From NCBI RefSeq assembly GCF_007827555.1, contig NZ_VISS01000022.1, positions 1 to 64,000 of the forward strand: a stretch of 64,000 nt of DNA, given 5' to 3'. Below are positions 9,382 to 18,429 of the stretch, in pieces. Source of the stretch: Aeribacillus composti. Lineage in GTDB: Bacteria; Bacillota; Bacilli; Bacillales; Aeribacillaceae. Below the pieces are notes generated by a model that did no database searches, had not been told where the DNA came from, and was given only the letters and a program-made list of their open reading frames with translations. Each line of letters begins with the position of its first letter. The first letter of the stretch is position 1. Both the position numbers and the translations under genes were made by a program.

Positions 9382-10461
9382 ATGAAAAAAAAGATGATAA
9401 ATCTATCAGTTATGTTGCTGGTTATTGCTGTTCTTTTAATTGGATGTGTCCAGCAAGAGAGTACTCAAGGAGGGAAAACAAGTAATGATAATAAAATAGT
9501 GGTTGGATTTTCACTCGGAACAATTAAGGAAGAAAGATGGCAGCGGGAAATTGAAATGGCAAAGAAATTCGCAAAAGAACATAATTTTGAACTAGTAGTT
9601 CAGTCTGCAGAGGAAGATGCATCTAAGCAGGTTAAGCAAGTGGAAAATATGGTTACACAAGGAATTGATGTTTTGATTATATCTGCGCAGGATTCAGAAT
9701 CGGCTGGAGCTGTCGTAGATATAGCACATAGAGCGGGGGTTCCAGTGATTGCATATGACCGACTGGTTCGAAACGGTGATTTAGATTACTATGTTACATT
9801 TGATACGGTAAAAGTAGGAGAGTTGCAAGCTCAAGGGCTTGTACAAAAGTATCCGAAAGGGAATTATATTTGGCTTTTAGGTGGGCCGGAGGATTTTAAT
9901 GCGTATCTACTTAAAGAAGGGCAAGAGAAGGTATTAAAACCTCTAATTCAGAAAGGGGATATTAAGATCGTTACACAACAGTGGTGTAAAGGGTGGAGTC
10001 CTGAAGAAGCATTAAAACATACCGAAAATGGGCTTACTGCAGCAAATAACAATGTAGTAGCAGTTCTTGCTTCAAACGATAATACAGCTGGAGGAGCAGT
10101 ACAAGCATTAGAAGCTCAAGGATTAGCTGGAAAGGTCGGAGTTTCAGGACAAGACGCTGATTTAGCAGCAGTTCAAAGAATTGTAGAAGGTAAACAAACG
10201 ATGACAATTTACAAACCAATAAAAGTTTTGAATCGAAAAGCTATGGAATTGGCATATGCTTTGGCTAAAGGAGAGAAGGAAAAAGTGAATAGCATGGTAA
10301 ACGGTAAAGTTAACAATGGAACTAAGGATGTACCTAGTGTAGTAGTTGATGTTGTCAACGTTACGAAAGAAAATGTAGTTGATACGGTAATCAAGGATGG
10401 ATTCCATAAAATTGAAGATGTTTATAAAAACATCCCGAAGAATGAGTGGCCAAAACAATAA
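9382..10461 (+). CDS. sugar ABC transporter substrate-binding lipoprotein (XylF-like)
   Basis: The 359-residue periplasmic-binding-protein-like I family lipoprotein has a signal peptide with lipobox LIGC (lipidated Cys22). Two Rossmann-like lobes follow, with motifs such as GIDVLIISAQDS, VPVIAYDRLV and LASNDNTAGGAVQALEAQGL, which are typical of the D-xylose/ribose group. GGGGGAAGAGG precedes the ATG. Its position after the isomerase and the shared operator point to an inositol or cyclitol as ligand; related XylF-like proteins serve as inositol importers in Thermotoga. Confidence 0.85.
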   Translation: MKKKMINLSVMLLVIAVLLIGCVQQESTQGGKTSNDNKIVVGFSLGTIKEERWQREIEMAKKFAKEHNFELVVQSAEEDASKQVKQVENMVTQGIDVLIISAQDSESAGAVVDIAHRAGVPVIAYDRLVRNGDLDYYVTFDTVKVGELQAQGLVQKYPKGNYIWLLGGPEDFNAYLLKEGQEKVLKPLIQKGDIKIVTQQWCKGWSPEEALKHTENGLTAANNNVVAVLASNDNTAGGAVQALEAQGLAGKVGVSGQDADLAAVQRIVEGKQTMTIYKPIKVLNRKAMELAYALAKGEKEKVNSMVNGKVNNGTKDVPSVVVDVVNVTKENVVDTVIKDGFHKIEDVYKNIPKNEWPKQ

Positions 10462-10469
10462 TGATATGA

Positions 10470-10502
10470 AAAGGGGTATCTATCTGGTAGATATCCCCTT
10501 TG
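10470..10502 (+). terminator. intra-operon hairpin between binding protein and ATPase genes
   Basis: AAAGGGGTATCTA pairs with TAGATATCCCCTTT with one bulged T and a short loop. It is not followed by a T run. It lies 9 bp after the binding-protein stop. Such hairpins commonly protect the upstream message so that the binding protein is made in excess over the membrane components. Confidence 0.6.
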
Positions 10503-10537
10503 TCCAAAAACAAACGTGATGGAAAGAAGGTGGGATC

Positions 10538-12052
10538 ATGGGATTGTATATATTAGAGTTAAAGAATATTTGCAAAAAATTTCCTGGAGTAAAAGCATTA
10601 GATAATATCAATCTTAGAGTTAAATTTGGAGAAATACATGCACTGTGTGGAGAGAATGGAGCTGGGAAATCAACACTAATAAAGATTCTCAGCGGCGTTT
10701 ATCCATATGGAACGTATGAGGGAAAAATTTATCTTGATGGAAAAGAGGTACAATTTCGTAATATCCGTGACGCGGAAAATAACGGAATCGTCTGTATTCA
10801 TCAAGAACTTGCACTAGTAGGTGAATTAACTGTTCAAGAGAATATTTTTTTAGGAAACGAGCCGAATATTGCAGGTGTTATTAAAGAGGACGAAATGTAT
10901 ATTAAAACTAAAAATCTTTTAAATGAGCTTGGATTAGATATTGATCCCAGAGAATTAGTAAAAAATCTTGGTATAGGGCAACAGCAGTTAGTAGAGATTG
11001 CTAAGGCGCTATCCAAGAATGCGAAAATTCTTATACTTGATGAGCCTACTTCAGCATTGACTGAAAAAGAAAGCAATACTTTGTTAAATATCCTTTGTCG
11101 TTTGAAAGCAAAAGGAGTTACATCTATTTATATTTCCCATAAGCTTGATGAAGTCCTAAGTATCGCTGATACTGTTTCCGCTATACGAGATGGGCAATAC
11201 ATTGGTTCAAAGGATATTAATGAAATTACCAAGAGTGAACTTATTTATATGATGGTGGGGAGGAAGCTCGATAAACTATATCCACGTAAAAAGAGGGAGA
11301 GAAAGGATTGTAGTTTTGAAGTAAAGAACTTGACTGTTTACGATCCTGAAATTCAATCAAGAAAAGTTATTGATAATATTAGTTTTAGGGCTTATAAGGG
11401 AGAAATATTGGGTATAGCCGGTTTAATGGGAGCAGGCAGGACAGAGATGGTTTCCGCAATTTTTGGAGTTTTCCCTGGAAAAAGGGAAGGAGAGTTTTAT
11501 ATAGATGAAAAAAAAATAAATATTCGCCAACCAATAGATGCCATCCAAAATGGAATCGCTCTTGTTCCGGAAGATAGAAAAGGAACCGGACTTGTTTTAA
11601 ATATGACTGTCAAAGAAAATATTTCAATGGCTAGTTTAAGAAATTTTTTCAATTTTATTATTAAAGAAGATGAGGAAAATTCGTACACTCTTCGTTATGT
11701 TCGTGATTTAAATATAAAAACATCTAATATTGAAGAAGCTGTAAATAACCTTAGTGGTGGAAATCAGCAAAAAGTTGTACTGGGAAAGTGGCTATTAACA
11801 AAACCAAAAGTCCTTATTTTAGATGAGCCTACTCGTGGAATTGATATTGGTGCTAAATTTGAAATATATGAACTTATTAATCAGCTAGTGGATGAGGGTG
11901 TTACAGTAATTATAATTTCTTCTGAGCTTGAAGAAGTTCTGGGGATTAGTGATCGAGTTTTAGTTATTTATGAAGGTAAATTGAGGGCTGATCTCCCTAT
12001 TCAAGAAGCAACCCAAGAAAAAATAATGTATTATGCTACAGGAGGGGTCTAA
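10538..12052 (+). CDS. sugar ABC transporter ATP-binding protein (XylG/MglA-like)
   Basis: The 504-residue ATPase has two fused ABC domains. The first has Walker A GENGAGKST, signature LGIGQQQ and Walker B ILILDEPTSAL. The second has the degenerate Walker A GLMGAGRTE, signature NLSGGNQQK and Walker B VLILDEPTRG, the usual asymmetry in the ribose/xylose class. It powers uptake with the permease that follows 4 bp later. Confidence 0.92.
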   Translation: MGLYILELKNICKKFPGVKALDNINLRVKFGEIHALCGENGAGKSTLIKILSGVYPYGTYEGKIYLDGKEVQFRNIRDAENNGIVCIHQELALVGELTVQENIFLGNEPNIAGVIKEDEMYIKTKNLLNELGLDIDPRELVKNLGIGQQQLVEIAKALSKNAKILILDEPTSALTEKESNTLLNILCRLKAKGVTSIYISHKLDEVLSIADTVSAIRDGQYIGSKDINEITKSELIYMMVGRKLDKLYPRKKRERKDCSFEVKNLTVYDPEIQSRKVIDNISFRAYKGEILGIAGLMGAGRTEMVSAIFGVFPGKREGEFYIDEKKINIRQPIDAIQNGIALVPEDRKGTGLVLNMTVKENISMASLRNFFNFIIKEDEENSYTLRYVRDLNIKTSNIEEAVNNLSGGNQQKVVLGKWLLTKPKVLILDEPTRGIDIGAKFEIYELINQLVDEGVTVIIISSELEEVLGISDRVLVIYEGKLRADLPIQEATQEKIMYYATGGV

Positions 12053-12056
12053 AAGT

Positions 12057-13247
12057 ATGGAAGGAAAACTCAATAAAAGTTTAGAGCTCAATGAAGTGAA
12101 CAACAATAAAAAGAATTTTAATCCAAAAAACTTTTTTTCTACTAATGTAAGAGCATATGCCATGATCATTGGTCTAATACTTATATGGGCCATGTTTGCT
12201 ATATTAACTGACGGGATATTTCTTTCAGCACGCAATATATCTAATTTAACTATGCAAATGGCTGTTGTTGCTATTTTAGGAGCAGGAATGGTCTTGGTCA
12301 TTGTGACTGGCCACATAGATTTGTCTGTGGGTTCACTAGTAGGTTTAATAGGAGGAATTGCTGCAGCATTAATGGTTTGGAAGGGGTGGGGCACTGGACT
12401 AACTATTATTACTGTCCTCTTAATCGGGTTGGCAATAGGAGCTATTCAAGGTTTTATAACTGCCTATTTAAATGTACCTGCCTTTATTGTTACGTTAGGT
12501 GGAATGATGGTTCTTAAAGGAATATTATTAGGGATTACAAAGGGAGTCACTATTGCTCCTATGAGAGAAAGTTATAAAGTTTTTGGTCAGGCTTATATTA
12601 CAAACGTAACCTTATTTAGCTTTGCTGGACTAGTGATTTTATCTATGTTCTTCCTAGCTTATCGCAAAAGAAAAAGTGGAATTAAATATAATCTAAAACA
12701 GGAACCAAGCTCTTATTATGTTAAACCTTTGGTTTATAGTCTTTTGATTTTAGGCTTTGTTTACATTATGGTTGCCTATAAAGGCATGCCCGTACCTGTT
12801 TTCATTATGTTGATTTTAGTAATTGTATTGACTTTCTTAGCGGATAAAACAACATTCGGAAGAAGTGTATATGCAATAGGCGGGAACTTACAAGCTGCTA
12901 TTTTTTCGGGTATCTCAGTAAAGAAAATTGTTTTGATTGTTTTTGCTTTAAATGGACTAATGGCTGCTATTGCGGGAATCATTTTGTCTGCGAGGTTAAA
13001 CGCTGGTTCTCCTGCAGCGGGAACAATGATGGAATTAGATGCCATTGCAGCGGCTGTTATTGGTGGAACAAGTTTAATGGGGGGGAAAGGAAAAGTATAT
13101 GGTGCAATTTTAGGTGCTTTAATCATGGCAAGCTTAGATAACGGAATGAGCCTGCTTGATATGGATGCTTTTTGGCAATATATTGTGAAGGGCTCAATTT
13201 TGATTTTTGCAGTATGGTTTGATATATACAGTAAAAAGAAAGCATAG
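12057..13247 (+). CDS. sugar ABC transporter permease (XylH-like)
   Basis: The 396-residue membrane protein has about ten hydrophobic segments and the BPD_transp_2 hallmarks AGMVLVIVTGHIDLSVGS and AAVIGGTSLMGGKGKVYGA. The insert between segments around residues 190-240 is typical of XylH. An in-frame start at 12033 lies inside the ATPase gene; ATG 12057 follows AGGAGGGG with good spacing and is preferred. It completes the importer. Confidence 0.9.
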   Translation: MEGKLNKSLELNEVNNNKKNFNPKNFFSTNVRAYAMIIGLILIWAMFAILTDGIFLSARNISNLTMQMAVVAILGAGMVLVIVTGHIDLSVGSLVGLIGGIAAALMVWKGWGTGLTIITVLLIGLAIGAIQGFITAYLNVPAFIVTLGGMMVLKGILLGITKGVTIAPMRESYKVFGQAYITNVTLFSFAGLVILSMFFLAYRKRKSGIKYNLKQEPSSYYVKPLVYSLLILGFVYIMVAYKGMPVPVFIMLILVIVLTFLADKTTFGRSVYAIGGNLQAAIFSGISVKKIVLIVFALNGLMAAIAGIILSARLNAGSPAAGTMMELDAIAAAVIGGTSLMGGKGKVYGAILGALIMASLDNGMSLLDMDAFWQYIVKGSILIFAVWFDIYSKKKA

Positions 13248-13740
13248 GATTTTGTATTAAATTATCGTGTTGTAAAACGCATAATGGATGCATAAATGCA
13301 CATATAAAAAACACCGCTTTGGAAATCATATACAGCGACCAAAAGATAAACACCCAAGGGGTGGATGCTATCATGATTTCCAATTCTATGATCGAATATG
13401 CACTAACTGGAGAAATGGATCCTATTTTAGATGTATTATTTCGATACATCGATCAACTTTCTTTGGAACCTCTTATGTGACATGAAGATCACCCTTGCCC
13501 ATTACTGATCAAAATTTGGGAAGTGGTTATTCAGCTTTCGAAGCATCATCGAACGGGTCTTTAATCAACCGGATAGTAATAGTCTGGAACCATCACGATC
13601 GTATGGATTTAATTGATATTTGTTGCATATGTAACTTTGTATACTTATGCATAAATTTTAGTTTTCACTTTAATTTTACAACACCATCTTAAATATTAAA
13701 GTGAAAAAGTACAATAAAAAGCTTTAAAAAGTCAAGGATT
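13248..13740. other. decayed sequence between permease and iolG
   Basis: No intact gene is visible. A frame from about 13320 to 13480 reads NSMIEYALTGEMDPILDVLF and YIDQLSLEPLM before a stop, and a second at 13482-13565 reads HEDHPCPLLIKIWEVVIQLS. They look like consecutive pieces of one broken gene that I cannot identify. Confidence 0.35.
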
Positions 13741-13745
13741 TGTAT

Positions 13746-13776
13746 TATAATAAGAAATTAAGGAAAGCGCTTAACC
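13746..13776 (+). promoter_or_regulatory. -10 element and LacI-type operator O5
   Basis: TATAAT at 13746-13751 is followed by AGGAAAGCGCTTAACC at 13761-13776. The operator overlaps the expected transcription start of the iolG unit. A weak -35 (TTTAAA, 13723-13728) lies 17 bp upstream. Confidence 0.6.
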
Positions 13777-13794
13777 AAGGGTAGGTGAAATTAT

Positions 13795-14808
13795 TTGAAA
13801 AAGTTAACAATTGGAATTATTGGAGCTGGAAGAATTGGACGTCTACATGCTGAAAATATTATTCATATACCACAAGTGAGAATTAAAACAATCTCTGATC
13901 TTTTTGTCGATAGTGTAAAAGATTGGGCATGTCAAATTGGTGTTGAAAATGTGGCAACGAATTATGAAGATATTTTAAATGATGATGAAATTGATGCTAT
14001 TTTTATTTGTTCACCGACTGATACACATGTACCGATTATTCAAAGAGCTGCAGAAGTGGGTAAACACATTTTTTGTGAAAAGCCAATCAGCTTTTCGATT
14101 CAGGAAACGAAAGCTGCTCTAGAAGCTGTGGAAAAAGCAGGCGTAAAGCTACAGGTCGGCTTTAACCGTCGTTTTGATCGTAATTTTGTAAAAATTCAAG
14201 AAGTAGTAAAAAACGGGCTTATCGGAGAAGTGCATATTGTAAAAATCACATCCCGCGATCCTGAACCTCCTCCAATAGAGTATATTAAAAGTTCAGGAGG
14301 TTTGTTCTTTGATATGTCAATCCACGATTTCGATATGGCTCGTTATGTGACGGGAAGTGAAGTGACAGAAGTATATGTTCAAGGAGCTAATTTAATTGAT
14401 CCAGCTATCGGCGATGCGGAAGATATTGATACTGCTGTGATTACTTTGAAGTTTGCAAACGGGGCAATCGGAGTGATTGATAACAGTCGTAAGGCTGTAT
14501 ATGGATATGATCAGCGTGTTGAGGTGTTTGGATCGAAAGGTAGCATTATGGCGGAAAATGACCATCTGACCAACGTCGAGATAAGCACAGAGGAAGGGGT
14601 ATATAAAGATAAGTTAAAGTACTTTTTCTTGGAGCGTTATAAAGAGGCCTATATTCGGGAAACATATGCATTTATTGACTCTATTTTACACAATAAACCA
14701 CTCTGTTGTACCGGAAATGACGGTTTACAAGCAGAATTAATTGCTAGAGCTGCACAGGAGTCTCTAAAAACAGGTAAGCCCGTAAAAATAGAATATATAA
14801 AAATTTAA
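13795..14808 (+). CDS. iolG: inositol 2-dehydrogenase
   Basis: The 337-residue Gfo/Idh/MocA enzyme oxidises myo-inositol to 2-keto-myo-inositol with NAD. The motifs GAGRIGRLHAENI, CEKPISF and GGLFFDMSIHDFDMAR are those of the iolG group, and it differs clearly from the two paralogues upstream. The start is TTG after GGTAGGTG. It forms its own unit behind operator O5. It catalyses the first step feeding IolE; activity on other isomers is possible. Confidence 0.82.
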   Translation: MKKLTIGIIGAGRIGRLHAENIIHIPQVRIKTISDLFVDSVKDWACQIGVENVATNYEDILNDDEIDAIFICSPTDTHVPIIQRAAEVGKHIFCEKPISFSIQETKAALEAVEKAGVKLQVGFNRRFDRNFVKIQEVVKNGLIGEVHIVKITSRDPEPPPIEYIKSSGGLFFDMSIHDFDMARYVTGSEVTEVYVQGANLIDPAIGDAEDIDTAVITLKFANGAIGVIDNSRKAVYGYDQRVEVFGSKGSIMAENDHLTNVEISTEEGVYKDKLKYFFLERYKEAYIRETYAFIDSILHNKPLCCTGNDGLQAELIARAAQESLKTGKPVKIEYIKI

Positions 14809-14855
14809 AAAGATGGCATAGACTTACTGCTTTATCTTATTTTTTTCAGGTATAA

Positions 14856-14871
14856 GGTAAAGCGCTTAACC
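14856..14871 (+). promoter_or_regulatory. LacI-type operator O6
   Basis: GGTAAAGCGCTTAACC lies 35 bp upstream of the transketolase gene pair and after iolG. It ties the split transketolase to the inositol regulon. Confidence 0.65.
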
Positions 14872-14906
14872 TATTTATTAAAAGCAAGTTTAAGGAGGAA
14901 TATAAA

Positions 14907-15764
14907 GTGAATCAAACACTTTCTAAAGAAAACTTGGCTTATTTGAAGGAAAAGTCAATTGAAGCACGACGCCTTATCATTGAAACAGTATTCCATGCAG
15001 GTGCTGGTCACATTGGAGGGCCATTGTCAGCGGTTGATGTCTTGGTTAATCTGTATTTTAATGAAATGAACATTGATCCACAAAATCCGAAAGCAGAAGA
15101 TCGTGATCGTTTTGTTCTATCAAAAGGACATGCAGCAGTTGGACTTTATACTGTGTTAGCAATGAGAGGATACTTTCCGATAGAAGAATTAAAAACATTT
15201 GATGCTCTTAATTCTCGATTGCAGGCACACCCTGATATGAATGCTTTACCAGGTATTGATATGTCAACTGGTTCTCTTGGTCAAGGAATTTCAGCAGCAG
15301 TTGGAATGGCACTTGGAGCGAAACTTCAGAAGAAAGACTTCGTTACTTACTGTATGATTGGTGATGGAGAATCACAGGAAGGTCAAGTATGGGAAGCCGC
15401 AGATGTGGCATCTAAATACAAACTGGACAATCTTGTATGTATTCTTGACTATAACAAATTGCAGCAGTTTGGCTGGAATGCTGAAGGAGGAGGGAGAGAA
15501 ATACCTGTGTTTGAACCTGAAAAGCGCTGGGAAGCTTTCGGATGGCATGTGATTAGTATTGATGGGCATGACCATGTACAAATTAGCAAAGCTTTTAAGG
15601 AAGCTCGTAAAATAAATGACAAACCAACCATTATTATTTCAAATACAATAAAAGGAAAAGGTGTATCCTTTATGGAAAATCAGTATTTATGGCATTCACG
15701 TGTTCTGACAGGTAAAGAATTTAACGATGCAATTCAAGAAATAGAAATGGGGTTTAAGAAATGA
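14907..15764 (+). CDS. transketolase, N-terminal subunit
   Basis: The 285-residue protein contains the ThDP-binding half of transketolase: HIGGPLSAVDVL, RDRFVLSKGHAAVGLY, the GSLGQGISAAVGMALG motif and GDGESQEGQVWEA. Full-length transketolase is about 660 residues, and here the chain is split into two genes as in many anaerobe and archaeal systems. AAGGAGGAA precedes the ATG. It overlaps the second subunit by 4 bp (ATGA). The operator in front suggests a dedicated catabolic role and not only the housekeeping pentose pathway. Confidence 0.93.
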   Translation: MNQTLSKENLAYLKEKSIEARRLIIETVFHAGAGHIGGPLSAVDVLVNLYFNEMNIDPQNPKAEDRDRFVLSKGHAAVGLYTVLAMRGYFPIEELKTFDALNSRLQAHPDMNALPGIDMSTGSLGQGISAAVGMALGAKLQKKDFVTYCMIGDGESQEGQVWEAADVASKYKLDNLVCILDYNKLQQFGWNAEGGGREIPVFEPEKRWEAFGWHVISIDGHDHVQISKAFKEARKINDKPTIIISNTIKGKGVSFMENQYLWHSRVLTGKEFNDAIQEIEMGFKK

Positions 15765-16714
15765 AAAGAGTATTATCTACAGAAAAAGTTTCAATGAGAG
15801 ATGTGTTCGGTGAAATATTGTTACAATTGTCAATAGAAGATGAAACTGTTTACGTCCTTGATGGGGATTTGGCTAACTCTACGAAAGTAGATACAGTGGC
15901 TATGAAAAATCCAAAAAAATTTTTACAGATGGGTATTGCTGAACAAAATATGATGAGCGTTGCAGCAGGGCTTGCAACAACGGGATTACAGCCATGGGCT
16001 ACTACATTTGCAGCGTTTCTTTCTAAACGGGCAATTGATCAAATTCAAGTTCAGATTGCTCAACCAAGTTTAAATGTCAAAATGGTTGGTGCCTACAGTG
16101 GTCTATTGACAGGATTGACAGGGAAAACACATCAGGCATTGGAAGACATTGCCATTTTTCGCTCGCTTGCAAATATGGTTGTGCTCGCTCCAGCAGATAG
16201 TGTGGAAGTAAAGAAGATGATGGAGTTTGCCCACAAATACAAAGGTCCTGTATACATGCGTCTTGCACGTGATCCTTATCCAGTTATTTTCTCACAGGAT
16301 TACAATTTTGAACTTGGAAAGGCAGTTACATTAAAAGAAGGAAAAGATATTACAATTATTTCAACAGGTACACAAACGAGTCGTTCGCTTGAGGCAGCTG
16401 AAAAGCTGGAGGAAGAAGGGATTTCAGTGGCTGTCATCCATATGCCAACAATTAAGCCACTTGATAAAAAAGCAATTATTAGAGCAGCGGAGACTACAGG
16501 AGTGATAGTAACAGCTGAAGAACATAGCATTTACGGTGGTCTTGGAAGTGCTGTAGCGGAAGTGCTTGTTGAAGAAAAGCCAGTTCCAATGCTTCGTGTA
16601 GGAGTAAAAGATCGGAACGCTGAGTCAGCTCCAAACGAAGAATTATTAGAGAAATACGAAATTTCTGTTAAATATGTTGCTGAAGCTGTAAAAAAAGCAC
16701 TGAAGAGAAAGTAA
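15761..16714 (+). CDS. transketolase, C-terminal subunit
   Basis: The 317-residue protein holds the pyrimidine-binding and C-terminal domains. Landmarks are GIAEQNMMSVAAGLATTG (catalytic Glu for ThDP), GLTGKTHQALEDIA, VYMRLARDP and the C-terminal VTAEEHSIYGGLGSAVAE. It is translationally coupled to the N-terminal subunit. Together they would move a two-carbon unit from a ketose to an aldose acceptor. Confidence 0.93.
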   Translation: MKRVLSTEKVSMRDVFGEILLQLSIEDETVYVLDGDLANSTKVDTVAMKNPKKFLQMGIAEQNMMSVAAGLATTGLQPWATTFAAFLSKRAIDQIQVQIAQPSLNVKMVGAYSGLLTGLTGKTHQALEDIAIFRSLANMVVLAPADSVEVKKMMEFAHKYKGPVYMRLARDPYPVIFSQDYNFELGKAVTLKEGKDITIISTGTQTSRSLEAAEKLEEEGISVAVIHMPTIKPLDKKAIIRAAETTGVIVTAEEHSIYGGLGSAVAEVLVEEKPVPMLRVGVKDRNAESAPNEELLEKYEISVKYVAEAVKKALKRK

Positions 16715-16849
16715 ATATATAAGTTGAATTTTTGTTTTTCAACTAATCCATTCAGCAGTCACGTTATATTTTGGTCTATAAACAATGCGGTTGTAGATGA
16801 TATGGGAAGGGTGTGAAACTCTTTATTGCAACTTAATACTAGAAATTGA

Positions 16850-16898
16850 AAATGGAAGTTTAGAAATTCCTAAACTTCCATTTAATATAATATTTTTT
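16850..16898 (+). terminator. strong hairpin plus T run between transketolase and aldehyde dehydrogenase
   Basis: AAATGGAAGTTTAG (16850-16863) pairs perfectly with CTAAACTTCCATTT (16870-16883), followed by AATATAATATTTTTT. It ends 20 bp before the next start codon. The dehydrogenase gene must therefore rely on read-through, or on a promoter that I do not see. Confidence 0.75.
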
Positions 16899-16918
16899 AA
16901 AAGGTGGGAGATGAAAAC

Positions 16919-18346
16919 ATGCGGAGGAACATTGTCAAAGAAAAACTCTTTATTAATGGCAAATGGATAGAAACAGATACTACACATAAGATATATAATA
17001 AATACACAGGAGAACTTTTTTCTGAAGTTTGTGTAGCAGATGAGAGATTAGTAGATCAAGCTGTTGAAGCCGCAGTGTACGCTCATAAAAATACATTATT
17101 TTTACCAGAGCATCGATATACAGTACTAATGCGTACAGCTGAGCTTTTACTTGAGAGTAGTGAAGAATTTGCAAAGATTATTGCACAGGAAGGCGGCAAA
17201 CCAATTACAGACGCAAAAGTTGAAGTCAATCGGTCAATATCCACATTAAAGATAGCGGCAGATGAAACAAAAAAGCTCGTTGGAGAAATTATTCCTAATT
17301 ATAATGTTCCAGGCCGTTTCATGTATACAGTGAAAAAACCTGTTGGAGTAGTAGCGGCTATTACGCCATTTAACTTTCCGTTAAATCTTGTCGTGCATAA
17401 AGTTGCTCCTGCACTCGCAGCTGGAAACCCAGTGATTATTAAACCGGCATCTGATACTGCTACAACTGCAATTAAACTATGTAAACTGTTAGAAAAAGCA
17501 GGGGTACCGAATGGTTACGTGCAATGCGTTGTTGGAAGCGGTAGTACAGTTGGTGAACAGCTTCTTCGCGATGAGAGGATTGCCCACTATACGTTTACAG
17601 GTTCACCGGCTGTTGGTAAGCATATTCGAAAAACGATTGGCTTAAGAAAAGCTACATTAGAACTTGGTTCAAACTCTGCTACTATTGTTCATAGCGATGC
17701 CAATGTTGGAAAAGCAGCAATGAGACTTGCCAAAATGTCATTTTCTCATGCTGGACAGATTTGTATTTCAGTTCAGCGCATTTTTGTCCAAGAATCGATT
17801 CAAGAAAAGTTTCTTGAGAAGTTTTTAAAAGAAGTTTCTCTTTTAAAAGTAGGAGATCCGTTAGATCCTGATACAGTCGTTGGGCCAATGATTAATGAAA
17901 GCGAAGCGAAGCGTATTGAGCAGTGGGTGAGAGAGGCAAAAGAAGGTGGAGCTGAAATTTTAATCGGTGGCACAAGAGAAGGGAATATTTTTCATCCAAC
18001 TGTTATTACTAATGTAAGAAAAGGAATGAAAGTATTGGATGAAGAAGTATTTGCGCCAGTTGTTACAGTGTCAGCATATAGAACAATCGAAGAAGCTATT
18101 GAACTTGTTAATGATTCGAAATACGGGTTACAAGCTGGCATTTACACATCTGATTTGAATTTGTCCTATAAAATTCCTTACTTACTAGAGGTGGGTGGTG
18201 TAATTATTAATGATACCTGCTGTTACCGGGTAGACCAAATGCCTTACGGTGGTGTAAAAGAAAGTGGAAATGGTAAAGAAGGACCGTCATATGCAATTCA
18301 GGATCTTGTGGAAACAGTAACAGTTGTTGTAAATCTAGAAGACTAA
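16919..18346 (+). CDS. NAD-dependent aldehyde dehydrogenase, lactaldehyde-dehydrogenase-like
   Basis: The 475-residue aldehyde dehydrogenase has the NAD-binding ITPFNFPLNLVVHK, FTGSPAVGKHIR, catalytic Glu in LELGSNSATIV and catalytic Cys in AGQICISVQRI. The QICISVQRI form belongs to the lactaldehyde/sulfolactaldehyde dehydrogenase group and not to the CoA-dependent methylmalonate-semialdehyde class (IolA). It would oxidise a 2-hydroxyaldehyde to an acid. The upstream GTG at 16904 lies in the RBS; ATG 16919 follows AAGGTGGGAG at good distance. It lies after the split transketolase, which could produce such an aldehyde. Confidence 0.85.
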   Translation: MRRNIVKEKLFINGKWIETDTTHKIYNKYTGELFSEVCVADERLVDQAVEAAVYAHKNTLFLPEHRYTVLMRTAELLLESSEEFAKIIAQEGGKPITDAKVEVNRSISTLKIAADETKKLVGEIIPNYNVPGRFMYTVKKPVGVVAAITPFNFPLNLVVHKVAPALAAGNPVIIKPASDTATTAIKLCKLLEKAGVPNGYVQCVVGSGSTVGEQLLRDERIAHYTFTGSPAVGKHIRKTIGLRKATLELGSNSATIVHSDANVGKAAMRLAKMSFSHAGQICISVQRIFVQESIQEKFLEKFLKEVSLLKVGDPLDPDTVVGPMINESEAKRIEQWVREAKEGGAEILIGGTREGNIFHPTVITNVRKGMKVLDEEVFAPVVTVSAYRTIEEAIELVNDSKYGLQAGIYTSDLNLSYKIPYLLEVGGVIINDTCCYRVDQMPYGGVKESGNGKEGPSYAIQDLVETVTVVVNLED

Positions 18347-18377
18347 TTGTATGTAAAATTTTTGTGTCAAAAATCCC

Positions 18378-18429
18378 ATCTCACCAAATGGATTGATGGA
18401 AAATGCATTTTAAATCCATTTGGTGAGAT
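18378..18429 (+). terminator. 17-bp perfect inverted repeat after aldehyde dehydrogenase
   Basis: ATCTCACCAAATGGATT (18378-18394) pairs with its exact complement at 18413-18429 across an 18-nt loop. There is no strong T run. It marks the end of the catabolic locus. Confidence 0.6.

Noticed and set aside
16919-18346. Aldehyde dehydrogenase as IolA (methylmalonate-semialdehyde dehydrogenase)
   Set aside because: The catalytic Cys context AGQICISVQRI and the overall pattern are of the lactaldehyde dehydrogenase group; the CoA-dependent class has a different Cys environment.
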